A stretch of 5,820 nucleotides of DNA from contig JBDNFP010000355.1 of NCBI GenBank assembly GCA_041689775.1, positions 1-5,820 on the forward strand. The letters run 5' to 3'. Positions 1 to 5,801 of this stretch are shown here, piece after piece (position 1 is the stretch's first letter; each line of letters begins with the position of its first letter). Under the pieces are notes generated by a model. That model had not been told where the DNA came from, did not search any database, and was given only the letters and a program-made list of their open reading frames with translations. A program made the translations under genes and the position numbers. Source of the stretch: JBDNFP01 sp041689775. Its GTDB lineage: Bacteria > Bacteroidota > Bacteroidia > Cytophagales > Spirosomataceae.

Positions 1-1
1 A

Positions 2-265
2 TGCCAAACGGTTTCAAACCAAGTACAAAAAGGTATCCCCGGCTATGAAACAGGGGCTCGTGAACCAAATCTACCCCTTGGAGGACCTCCTGTTAATGAA
101 GCCCTTAATGTTTACCATAGATTAAATGCCCAGTACCCAAAATTGCTTTTATTTTTTTTATATATAGTTATAGTAACAATACCGAAACACAACAAAAGAG
201 TACAACAATATAGGGGCAATAACTTTACAAACAAAAGCGTTGCACAAATTACAGCTATATCTTAA
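2..265 (+). pseudogene. Open frame cut by left window edge, possible 3' end of a truncated gene
   Basis: The second frame stays open from the window edge to a TAA at 263-265 (87 codons, no start visible). The first ~47 residues look like ordinary protein, with segments such as GIPGYETGAREPNLPLGGPP and NEALNVYHRLNAQYPK. After about position 143 the composition changes to low-complexity Leu/Phe/Ile and Lys/Asn/Gln, as expected of translated AT-rich non-coding DNA. I infer that a real coding end may have been joined to foreign or decayed sequence at about that point, shortly upstream of the transposase remnant. I do not recognise the family. It could also be the genuine C-terminus of an intact gene lying to the left, or chance. 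Confidence 0.25.
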
Positions 266-292
266 GCTTTAGTTTATAAAAATAGAATCACC

Positions 293-1048
293 GACTAACT
301 ATTTTAGACCTTCACCAGATCCACGAATCAAACGGAAGCGGTTACACAATTTTCAAGAAAAAATTACACTGATTTTTGTGGAGATATAGCAGGTTGTGAA
401 GGATAGACTGCTATTGAGGACTATTGCACTGCGAACGCTGATTTCTTACAAACGGTTTAAGTACTAAAAAATGGCGAACCGTCTGACGAAACCTTCGGTG
501 CTATCATTACTAAAATAGACCCATCACCATGTGAGCAATGTGTCCTAAACTAGACATTGGGCGGATGCAATCTAGGTGAAGCTGAATTGTAATCATTGAT
601 GATAAGAATTAAGAGTTTAGTGTGATACAGCTACTAAAAAGGTACTGTACTAATACTTATAGTACTTGGGCAACTAAAAAACGTATGGTTTTAGGTTAAA
701 TTCAATAGCAAATCAGACATAATAACCGCTATCGCGCATTTATTTTTCGATTTTAGTATTCAAAGGTTACATAGTAACGCTGTAACCACTTACGCGAGAG
801 GCTATTTAGACCTCCGCAGTCAAACAAAGTACTAATATCAAACCAGAACTGTACTCTAACCTTGAATGGCAATCAAGGATTATTTTACCGGAAAATTAAA
901 GATACTTTCAAAGTACATAGGATGTAAACCACTGCCTCACACGATCCGCAAATGATCATATCCTTAAAAATGAATCAAAAGCTGGATAGTCTACTGAATT
1001 CCTTGAGTTAATGCTGAAAAATTAAAATGATCACCTTGGCTGAAATGC
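293..1048 (+). pseudogene. Decayed ISAs1-family (DDE) transposase
   Basis: Reading across frames recovers, in order, landmarks of ISAs1-family (H-repeat-associated) transposases: PDPRIKRKRLHNF (315-353); GCEG*TAIEDYCTANADF then NGEPSDETFGAIITKIDP and CEQCVLN*TLGGCN, all in one frame from 389 to 589; IDDKN (595-609, matching the family's SIDGKT with its catalytic Asp); DTATKK; STWATKKRMVLG (661-696); NSKSDIITAI (704-733); and NGNQGLFYRKIKDTFK (865-912), matching the ALKGNQG motif. The 389-589 frame carries three stops; two of them (404 and 551) fall where the family has Trp, so TGG probably became TAG. At least four frameshifts are needed. Beyond 912 only a weak LELM...NDHLG match (to ~1048) suggests the C-terminal part. 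Terminal inverted repeats and a target duplication were not found. The element is certainly inactive. The family call comes from remembered motifs, not a search. Confidence 0.75.
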
Positions 1049-1711
1049 TATTTTTTGTTTTGCTCACCCCAGTCATAATTTGTTAATAATCAGAATAGTA
1101 GAGGAAAGGTAAGTATTTTTTTTACTTAAACAAACTACGACACTACAATTTTGATAAATAGCTTTATTTCTACTTGTCCAAATTTATTTTATTTTCACTT
1201 GCCTAATCCATGGCATGAATTTTGACATTATTGGTCCCCTAATATCAACGTTTTTTATCCTACCGCTAGCCCCGGTTGCCCCCCATCTTACTAGCCTACT
1301 AATCGGGTTCTTTACTGGTAACCAAAACTCGTGAAACGACCACGAAAAAGGAAGAGGAGCGTGAAAAGGCACAAAAAGGTACGGATAGAATTCTCGGAGA
1401 ATTGATTCCCAGCGGACATTTAAAGAAGATTTTGCAAGAACCTCGGGTGCTTTTTTTTAAACATACCCAACCTTCAGAATGATTTCAAGAGCCATTATAA
1501 CCATCACCTGTTTTGCTGATTTAATGAGTTTCTACACCAGCATTAAGATCAAAATCAGTTTATAGTAGTTTTTGAAAAAAAATAAATTTTTTCACCAGAC
1601 AAATTTTTATTTTTAAAGTCGGCCGTTTTGAGCTCTTCGGTGGAGCAGCTCTCTATTGCATCAAATCATCAACTCCATGTTTCACAATTCTTCCTATTAT
1701 TTTAAAACGCA
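1049..1711. other. Gene-free AT-rich stretch with possible coding remnants
   Basis: No convincing gene lies here. One + frame is open from 1303 to the TGA at 1480-1482 (59 codons, no start). Its middle is strongly charged and protein-like, with TKTRETTTKKEEEREKAQKG followed by TDRILGELIPSGHLKKILQE, so it may be the relic of a C-terminal region. I do not recognise it. From 1483 to 1620 the sequence is very A/T-rich with homopolymer runs. Positions 1621-1680 are more GC-rich, with a weak GAGC...GCTC inverted repeat, and show nothing I can name. The stretch reads as eroded DNA between the transposase relic and the tRNA gene. Confidence 0.5.
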
Positions 1712-1713
1712 CG

Positions 1714-1743
1714 AAAAAACCCGTTGAAGCGCTTCAACGGGTT
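1714..1743 (-). terminator. Rho-independent terminator of the tRNA-Ala gene
   Basis: A perfect inverted repeat has 13-base arms AACCCGTTGAAGC (1718-1730) and GCTTCAACGGGTT (1731-1743), which would form a GC-rich hairpin with a tight loop. On the - strand it is followed directly by a run of six T (complement of 1714-1719), the classic intrinsic terminator layout. There is no T run on the + side, so it acts on - strand transcription. It begins 13 bases past the 3' end of the tRNA gene, which fits a monocistronic tRNA transcript. Confidence 0.85.
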
Positions 1744-1756
1744 GGGGCTTTCGGGG

Positions 1757-1830
1757 TGGAGAATACCGGATTCGAACCGGTGACCTCTTGCCTGCCAGGC
1801 AAGCACTCTAGCCAGCTGAGCTAATCCCCC
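1757..1830 (-). tRNA. tRNA-Ala (anticodon GGC)
   Basis: The - strand folds into a complete 74-nt cloverleaf. The acceptor stem is GGGGGAT / ATTCTCC with two G-U pairs and discriminator A. The D arm is GCTC / GAGT. The anticodon stem CTTGC / GCAAG encloses loop CTGGCAG, giving anticodon GGC for alanine codons GCC and GCU. The variable region is 5 nt, and the T arm ACCGG TTCGAAT CCGGT is canonical. The 3' CCA is not encoded (A73 is followed by CCC), so it must be added by tRNA nucleotidyltransferase, which is common in Bacteroidota. A terminator follows, and a promoter-like site lies about 40 bases upstream. No other tRNA is adjacent. Confidence 0.96.
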
Positions 1831-1866
1831 TTTCTAAGTTCCGTCCATCAACTCTGAACGAGAGTG

Positions 1867-1898
1867 CAAATATGTAGGTGATATATCAAATACGCAAA
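1867..1898 (-). promoter_or_regulatory. Putative Bacteroidota-type promoter for tRNA-Ala
   Basis: On the - strand, TTTG (1898-1895) is followed after 20 bases by CATATTTG (1874-1867). This is one mismatch from the TAnnTTTG -7 element of the Bacteroidota primary sigma factor, and the spacing fits the known TTTG-N19-21-TAnnTTTG pattern. Transcription would start near 1860, giving a ~30-nt leader before the tRNA 5' end. These elements occur often by chance in AT-rich DNA. Confidence 0.45.
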
Positions 1899-1989
1899 TT
1901 TCTGTCTTATTATTTTATAACATTTTACATAAACCTTCTGTTCTGAACTTAAATAGACCGAATCAAGATTTTATTGGGCATCTTTGCGT

Positions 1990-1997
1990 TATATTTG
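1990..1997 (+). promoter_or_regulatory. Putative -7 element for the desaturase gene
   Basis: TATATTTG fits the Bacteroidota TAnnTTTG -7 consensus exactly and lies 71 bases before the desaturase ATG, implying a leader of roughly 60 nt. There is no TTTG at the expected -33 distance (about 1966-1970 reads AGATT), so the promoter may be weak or activator-dependent, or the match may be chance. Confidence 0.4.
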
Positions 1998-2068
1998 AAG
2001 TTGATCCTCAATTTTTTTTCTGTTTCAATCACCAAAAGACCAATTTTATTTGTTCAAAACCCTGTTTT

Positions 2069-3181
2069 ATGAAACAAAAAGGAAAAATACGCTTCATCAA
2101 CAAAGACAAGAACCAATTTTTTAATATTCTCAGAAAACGGATAGACGAACACTTTACTGAGAACCGTATCTCTAAACACGCTGATAGCCAAATGGTTATC
2201 AAAACCGTTGTATTACTGAGTGCCTATATTTTACCTTTTATCTTCATCTTAGTCTTTCAACCTCCATTTCTCTTGAGCCTTCTTTTATGGTTTGTGATGG
2301 GGTTGGGTATCGCTGGTATTGGAATGAGTGTCATGCATGATGCAAATCATGGTGCCTATTCTGCCAATCCAAAGATCAACAGTGTGTTAGGGCACACTAT
2401 CAATTTGGCGGGAGGAGCTGTTCTTAACTGGAAATTGCAACACAACGTATTACACCACATGTACACCAATGTGGTACCGATGGATGAAGATATACAGGAT
2501 CGTCTTGTAGTTCGTCTCTCTCCGCATACGGAGGTTCGGGGCATACACCGCTTTCAGTGGATTTATGCTTTCTTCTTTTACGGCATCCTAACTCTTTATT
2601 GGGTAGTACTCAAAGACTTTGTTCAGTTTTTTACCTTTACTAAATCAGGGGTGAACACGCAGACCAAAAAAGAAAATGTTGTTACCCTCACAAAGTTGAT
2701 CGTGATGAAGGTAGTGTACTTCATTATCCTATTCTATGTGCCGGTTTACTTGTTTTCAATTCCTTTTGGCCAGGTAATGGCTGGATTCTTGTTAATGCAC
2801 TTTACTGCCGGGCTAGTATTAACCGTCATTTTCCAATTAGCACATACGGTGGAAGGTACTGATCACCCACTCGCTGACGAAAATGGAATTATTGAAAACG
2901 ATTGGGCTATTCATCAGCTTCAAACGACTGTAAACTTCTCACGCCACAACAAATGGCTATCGTGGTACGTAGGTGGTCTTAATTTTCAAGTAGAACACCA
3001 CCTCTTTCCTAAAATTTGTCACGTACACTACCCTACTATTGCCCCAATTGTGAAGCAAACAGCTGAGGAATTCGGCTTGGAGTACATGGAGAATGAATCC
3101 TTTGGCGATGCGCTGCAATCTCATATTTCGACCTTACGTCGATTTGGTCAGCTACCCGATTGGAACGAAGCTATTGGATAG
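2069..3181 (+). CDS. Membrane fatty acid desaturase (acyl-lipid / acyl-CoA type, QVEHH class)
   Basis: This 370-residue integral membrane di-iron enzyme is predicted to introduce a double bond into a fatty acyl or sphingolipid chain at the inner membrane, using electrons from a separate carrier. All three histidine boxes of the family are intact: HDANH (90-94), HNVLHH (125-130) and QVEHH (307-311). Gln in the third box is typical of the front-end (delta-5/6-like) and sphingolipid desaturase branch, but no cytochrome b5 domain is fused. Hydrophobic segments lie at ~45-65, 66-88, 165-185, 209-232 and 234-258, the usual paired arrangement that leaves the His boxes cytoplasmic. Length is normal for bacterial members. 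ATG 2069 is the only sensible start: the hydrophilic N-terminus precedes the first membrane helix, and upstream sequence lacks a clear Shine-Dalgarno site. It appears monocistronic, convergent with the exonuclease gene. Substrate and position of the double bond cannot be read from the sequence. Confidence 0.93.
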   Translation: MKQKGKIRFINKDKNQFFNILRKRIDEHFTENRISKHADSQMVIKTVVLLSAYILPFIFILVFQPPFLLSLLLWFVMGLGIAGIGMSVMHDANHGAYSANPKINSVLGHTINLAGGAVLNWKLQHNVLHHMYTNVVPMDEDIQDRLVVRLSPHTEVRGIHRFQWIYAFFFYGILTLYWVVLKDFVQFFTFTKSGVNTQTKKENVVTLTKLIVMKVVYFIILFYVPVYLFSIPFGQVMAGFLLMHFTAGLVLTVIFQLAHTVEGTDHPLADENGIIENDWAIHQLQTTVNFSRHNKWLSWYVGGLNFQVEHHLFPKICHVHYPTIAPIVKQTAEEFGLEYMENESFGDALQSHISTLRRFGQLPDWNEAIG

Positions 3182-3581
3182 TACGCTATCCTTTGCCTCC
3201 AAAAGTTTTGGCAATGTCGTAGATGGTTACACTAACAACTAGAATGACAAACATAGCATCGGTCCGCATGCCGCCCCTAGAAACAGTTTCGTTTACCTCA
3301 CAGCTCGTTAAGGTGAATGAGAGCAAAAAAACAGTTAGATAGTGTGCCGCAGTTTATAGGTATTTTGTAGTCCTAATGGTTTAAGATGGTCACTATCCTA
3401 AACAAACACAAAAACCATTCCGGCCACATGATTGGCTAGAATGTTTTTTGTGTTTTTAGACAATAAAGAAAGATTTTACGAAAGTGTACCGAGCATCTCA
3501 AAAACCGGTACAAGGAGTTTAAAGCGTTAATCCTACACACGTCCAAGCACTTCTTAAAAGCCATACTAATCCAGAAGAAGC
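3182..3581. other. Convergent intergenic region with hairpin and possible coding relics
   Basis: No intact gene is present between the desaturase and exonuclease stops. The region holds the long hairpin at 3404-3457. Short protein-like but broken frames also occur: SFGNVVDGYTNN ending at a TAG at 3240, and a + frame at 3460-3609 with stops at 3520 and 3607 that reads PTHVQALLKSHTNPEEAYAS. Neither is recognised with confidence. They suggest decayed mobile or lost genes, as in the left part of the window. Confidence 0.4.
3404..3457. terminator. Long imperfect hairpin, probable bidirectional terminator
   Basis: The 17-base arms AAACACAAAAACCATTC (3404-3420) and GAATGTTTTTTGTGTTT (3439-3455) match at 16 of 17 positions. 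Inside them, after a 2-base mismatch on each side, GCCA (3423-3426) pairs with TGGC (3433-3436) around the loop CATGAT. Both strands leave the stem through T-rich sequence. It lies between convergent genes, 222 bases past the desaturase stop and 124 past the exonuclease stop, so a shared terminator is the simplest reading. The long A/T-rich outer stem is less typical, so a relic of a mobile-element end is an alternative. Confidence 0.5.
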
Positions 3582-4103
3582 CTATGCATCAATCGGGATT
3601 AAGTCTTGATAATCATATTTGAGCATTAACTCAAACAACTTAACCGTTGCCGCCGCATCTCCGATGGCGCGGTGGCGGTTTTCTACTTTTATATCTAAGC
3701 TAGTGCAGATGTTACCTAAACTATACGATTTAAAGCCGGGGAATATTTTTCGGCTTAGTCGCACAGTGCATAGCTGTTCCCGCTCAAAGTACTCATCAAG
3801 CCAAAGAAATTCTTTTTTTAAAAAGTTGAAGTCAAATCCAACATTATGGGCCACAAACCAGGCATCCTTAGTAATGGCCCGAACGGGATCGGCTATTTCT
3901 GAAAACAGGGGCGCATCCTTTACCATTTGGTTACTAATACCCGTAAGCCGGCTAATGAAAGGAGGGATCAACGATTGTGGGTTCACTAAGGAATGAAAGG
4001 AGTCAATTACCTCTTTACCGTTGTGTCGAAAAATGGCTATTTCGGTAATTCGGGTAGGTCCTTTTACACCACCGGTGGTTTCAATGTCAACAATGGCGTA
4101 CAT
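3582..4103 (-). CDS. DnaQ-like DEDDh 3'-5' exonuclease
   Basis: This 173-residue protein is almost entirely an RNase T / DNA polymerase III epsilon-type exonuclease domain, expected to remove nucleotides from 3' ends of DNA or RNA using two metal ions. The motifs are complete. Exo I is DIETTGG with D6 and E8. Exo II is HNVGFDFNFL with D91. Exo III is HRAIGDA with H144 and D149 spaced as in the DEDDh class. The start is placed at MYAIVDIETT because the domain begins there. An upstream in-frame ATG at 4208 would add 35 residues encoded by the tonB terminator and spacer, which is implausible. In Bacteroidota this domain is often fused to a C-terminal GIY-YIG nuclease domain in a protein of ~450 residues. 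Here the protein stops ~25 residues after Exo III, so it is either a stand-alone form or a truncated one. It has its own transcription unit; no clear promoter was found. Confidence 0.88.
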   Translation of the reverse strand: MYAIVDIETTGGVKGPTRITEIAIFRHNGKEVIDSFHSLVNPQSLIPPFISRLTGISNQMVKDAPLFSEIADPVRAITKDAWFVAHNVGFDFNFLKKEFLWLDEYFEREQLCTVRLSRKIFPGFKSYSLGNICTSLDIKVENRHRAIGDAAATVKLFELMLKYDYQDLIPIDA

Positions 4104-4156
4104 AAATTGTGGTGCTAGGAATATACTTGATGATCTTTGGGGATTGATTACTCTAC

Positions 4157-4194
4157 AAAAAAACAAAAATCCCCGTAACAAAACAGGGATTTTT
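4157..4194 (-). terminator. Rho-independent terminator of the padR-tonB operon
   Basis: The arms AAAAATCCC (4165-4173) and GGGATTTTT (4186-4194) pair perfectly around a 12-nt loop, inside which GT and AC could add two pairs. Read on the - strand, the stem is followed by a T-rich tail (complement of 4157-4169). It begins 42 bases past the tonB stop and ends before the exonuclease start, so the exonuclease is probably transcribed separately. The + side also has a short T run, so weak action in both directions is possible. Confidence 0.75.
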
Positions 4195-4236
4195 AAAAAT
4201 GCTTCCAAAAGGGGCTAGACAGCCGCTCTTTCTAAT

Positions 4237-5262
4237 CTAATTGAAATGAAATGAAATGGGTAGTGTGAACCTAACTCGTACCGGGCGTCCTGACTGCTTA
4301 CCCGGGTTCCAGTTGGGCATCAAAGTAATGACCCTTAACGCTTCCTCATCGCAGCCAAAACCAATACCTTTCACCACTTTTGCTCCTTGGATAGCTCCAT
4401 CCGTTCCAACCGTAAATTCTACAAAAACTTTTCCTTCTACACCAGCGCGTGCCGCTGTGGACGGATATTTAAGGTTTTTTTGAAGAAATTTCGAAAATGC
4501 TTCCATCCCTCCGTTGAATTCGGGTTGTTGCTCAGCAAAAAGCAGTGTTTTTTCTTCTTCGGGCTTAACCTCGATCGCTTTTTCTTTGCCTCCGATCCGT
4601 CCATCTACCGGTGGCACGACTAATTCCATCATGGCCTCGCCTTCTATGGTTTCCAAGCTAGGCTGCGCATTGTTCAGCATCTCCACCGTAGGCGGCTGGT
4701 GCTCTTCCAATACCTCCTCATCTGGTACCACAATGGGAGGAAGTGAGCGCACAGTTTTTACCACCGGTGGTGGGGTTTTCATTTCTTTCGGTGGCAGTGG
4801 TATCTCCTCAGGCCAGACAGAAAAAATTCTGGCCTCCACTAAAAAAGCAATATCATCCTTATCAGGAGTCGGTTTCAGATGAGCATACAGTTCGGGTAGA
4901 AGAAAAAGCAACAGAAATACACCTACGCCAAGGAGGGTAGCCCGCTGAATTGTACCGCCGTACTCCGTACGTAACGCGTAGGCACCGTATTGCTTGTTTC
5001 GATTTTCAAAAATGATGTCATTCAAAGATGTTTCCATGGTTAAAAGATGATTACGTTCGATATTCAGATTTCTCAAAATATCCGAATCAACTTCGCTCAG
5101 CAACGATCCAATCACCTCCTCCATGGACATTCCTGCCCATAGTCTTTCTTCTGCTTCACACGCCAGGTGGTCGAGTAGTTCGGGCAATAACGCCTTGCTC
5201 AATCCACTTTCGGTCAGATAGCGGTTTAGTTCGGCAATACGTTGGTCGGTTAAGCGCTTCAT
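4237..5262 (-). CDS. tonB: TonB energy transducer with fused N-terminal PadR-associated helical module
   Basis: This 341-residue protein would couple the inner-membrane proton gradient (through ExbB/ExbD, not encoded here) to outer-membrane TonB-dependent receptors. Residues 1-75 form a soluble helical region, LTDQRIAELNRYL then LLPELLDHLACEAEERLWAG, resembling modules on membrane proteins encoded beside PadR regulators. From M76 it reads as a normal Bacteroidota TonB: ENRNKQYGAYALR (86-98), a membrane helix at ~106-125, a Pro/Glu-rich periplasmic spacer (~150-235) and the TonB C-terminal domain (~242-341) with YPSTAARAGVEGKVFVEF, DGAI, GCDEEALRVI and MPNWNPGKQSGRPV. The first start is preferred because it has an AAAGG ribosome site and lies 19 bases after padR; M76 (ATG ending at 5037) is an alternative giving 266 residues. 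It is the second gene of the padR operon and is followed by a terminator. Confidence 0.92.
   Translation of the reverse strand: MKRLTDQRIAELNRYLTESGLSKALLPELLDHLACEAEERLWAGMSMEEVIGSLLSEVDSDILRNLNIERNHLLTMETSLNDIIFENRNKQYGAYALRTEYGGTIQRATLLGVGVFLLLFLLPELYAHLKPTPDKDDIAFLVEARIFSVWPEEIPLPPKEMKTPPPVVKTVRSLPPIVVPDEEVLEEHQPPTVEMLNNAQPSLETIEGEAMMELVVPPVDGRIGGKEKAIEVKPEEEKTLLFAEQQPEFNGGMEAFSKFLQKNLKYPSTAARAGVEGKVFVEFTVGTDGAIQGAKVVKGIGFGCDEEALRVITLMPNWNPGKQSGRPVRVRFTLPISFHFN
4242..4256 (+). repeat. Pentanucleotide TGAAA repeat, three copies
   Basis: Three perfect tandem TGAAA units span the last codons of tonB (encoding part of ISFHFN on the - strand). Slippage by one unit would change only the last few residues and the stop. 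Three copies are few, so this may have no function. Confidence 0.5.
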
Positions 5263-5267
5263 TATTG

Positions 5268-5272
5268 CCTTT
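5268..5272 (-). promoter_or_regulatory. Ribosome binding site supporting the long tonB start
   Basis: AAAGG on the - strand lies 5 bases before the ATG at 5262. It supports initiation at the first Met, including the extra N-terminal module, whereas the internal Met at 5037 has only an AT-rich TCTTTTAACC ahead of it. Confidence 0.45.
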
Positions 5273-5281
5273 GGTTAAGGG

Positions 5282-5659
5282 TTAACTTGGTTCGGGTGTG
5301 AGTCCGATAGAGTCGGGAGCTTCTCCTTTGGGAGAAATCAACGTCTTGATTGCTGCTATAAAACGTTCAAGATCATCCGTTTTAGTACGCGCCAGCGCAG
5401 ATCCCTGCTCCGTGAGCGTATAATATTTACGCATCCGGCCATCCACCGCCTCAGATTCGGTTGTCAGTAGTCCTTCTTGTTCTAACTTATGTAATACAGG
5501 ATAGAGTGCCCCGAAAGTTATCGCAATAGCTCCTACGGTACGTTCTTTTACCTCCTGCGTAATTTCATAGCCATACATTCGCCCCTGCTCGGAAAGCAGA
5601 TTTAATACGATTGTTTTTAATGTACCACGTACGTACTCATTACTTGTGCTATTTTTCAT
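5282..5659 (-). CDS. PadR family transcriptional regulator
   Basis: This 125-residue cytoplasmic DNA-binding protein has the PadR winged helix-turn-helix fold at residues ~10-85. Family landmarks are VLNLLSEQGRMYGYEI (18-32), the recognition-helix region GALYPVLHKLEQEGLL (50-65) and the wing with GRMRKYYTLTEQGSA (74-88). A short C-terminal helix (~91-108), likely for dimerisation, precedes a disordered tail; the length is that of the small PadR subfamily 2. PadR proteins usually repress their own operon and respond to a small ligand or partner protein. The start at 5659 is supported by an AGGGG site 9 bases upstream. tonB follows after 19 bases and was almost surely co-transcribed, so regulation of TonB supply is the likely job. 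No effector can be deduced. Confidence 0.93.
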   Translation of the reverse strand: MKNSTSNEYVRGTLKTIVLNLLSEQGRMYGYEITQEVKERTVGAIAITFGALYPVLHKLEQEGLLTTESEAVDGRMRKYYTLTEQGSALARTKTDDLERFIAAIKTLISPKGEAPDSIGLTPEPS

Positions 5660-5668
5660 ACTTCATTT

Positions 5669-5673
5669 CCCCT
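5669..5673 (-). promoter_or_regulatory. Ribosome binding site of padR
   Basis: AGGGG on the - strand lies 9 bases before the padR ATG at 5659. It is a better Shine-Dalgarno match than other genes in this window have, and it fixes the start. Confidence 0.45.
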
Positions 5674-5735
5674 GTGGGCCACAATTTATTTTTATTGATA
5701 CTCCTTATGTTAATGCACTATCTTACGTCTTAAGT

Positions 5736-5752
5736 ACTAATGCATAATTAGT
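5736..5752. promoter_or_regulatory. Candidate PadR operator (inverted repeat ACTAAT-N5-ATTAGT)
   Basis: Perfect 6-base arms separated by GCATA lie just downstream of the putative padR promoter, where a dimeric repressor could block transcription. The same TAATGCA core recurs at 5711-5717, 27 bases away. PadR operators in other bacteria are also AT-rich dyads, often ATGT/ACAT. This is a positional inference in an AT-rich leader, so chance is possible. Confidence 0.3.
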
Positions 5753-5770
5753 TTATATTATTAATTTAGT

Positions 5771-5801
5771 CAAATTACTGGCTAATATTCTCTATATCAA
5801 A
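5771..5801 (-). promoter_or_regulatory. Putative padR-tonB promoter
   Basis: On the - strand, TTTG (5801-5798) is followed after 20 bases by TAATTTG (5777-5771), a near match to the Bacteroidota TTTG / TAnnTTTG pair with one spacer base missing in the -7 element. It would give a leader of about 105 nt containing the candidate operator. Confidence 0.3.

Noticed and set aside
1184..1372. 62-codon open frame on the - strand
   Set aside because: It lies in the eroded region, has no ribosome site or recognisable motif, and overlaps a more protein-like + frame.
1574..1593. Inverted repeat GAAAAAA-N6-TTTTTTC
   Set aside because: It is made almost only of A/T homopolymers in an AT-rich stretch, with no GC stem and no gene to terminate.
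1757..1830. tRNA-Ala as an attachment site with a duplicated 3' end
   Set aside because: I saw no second copy of the tRNA 3' end in the window and no integrase gene, so an att site cannot be supported here.
2356..2544. 62-codon - strand frame inside the desaturase gene
   Set aside because: It is antisense to the His-box region of a clear gene; the Cys/Thr-rich translation looks like a shadow.
3619..3996. 125-codon + strand frame opposite the exonuclease gene
   Set aside because: The exonuclease frame carries complete catalytic motifs, while this one has no motif and is a complementary-strand shadow.
4104..4208. 35-residue N-terminal extension of the exonuclease from an upstream ATG
   Set aside because: It would translate the tonB terminator hairpin and its T-rich flank; the exonuclease domain begins right at the internal MYAIVDIETT.
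4256..5285. Several + strand frames opposite tonB (4256-4483, 4387-4623, 4514-4882, 4743-4940, 5028-5285)
   Set aside because: All are Ser/Pro/Phe-rich shadows of the well-supported tonB frame.
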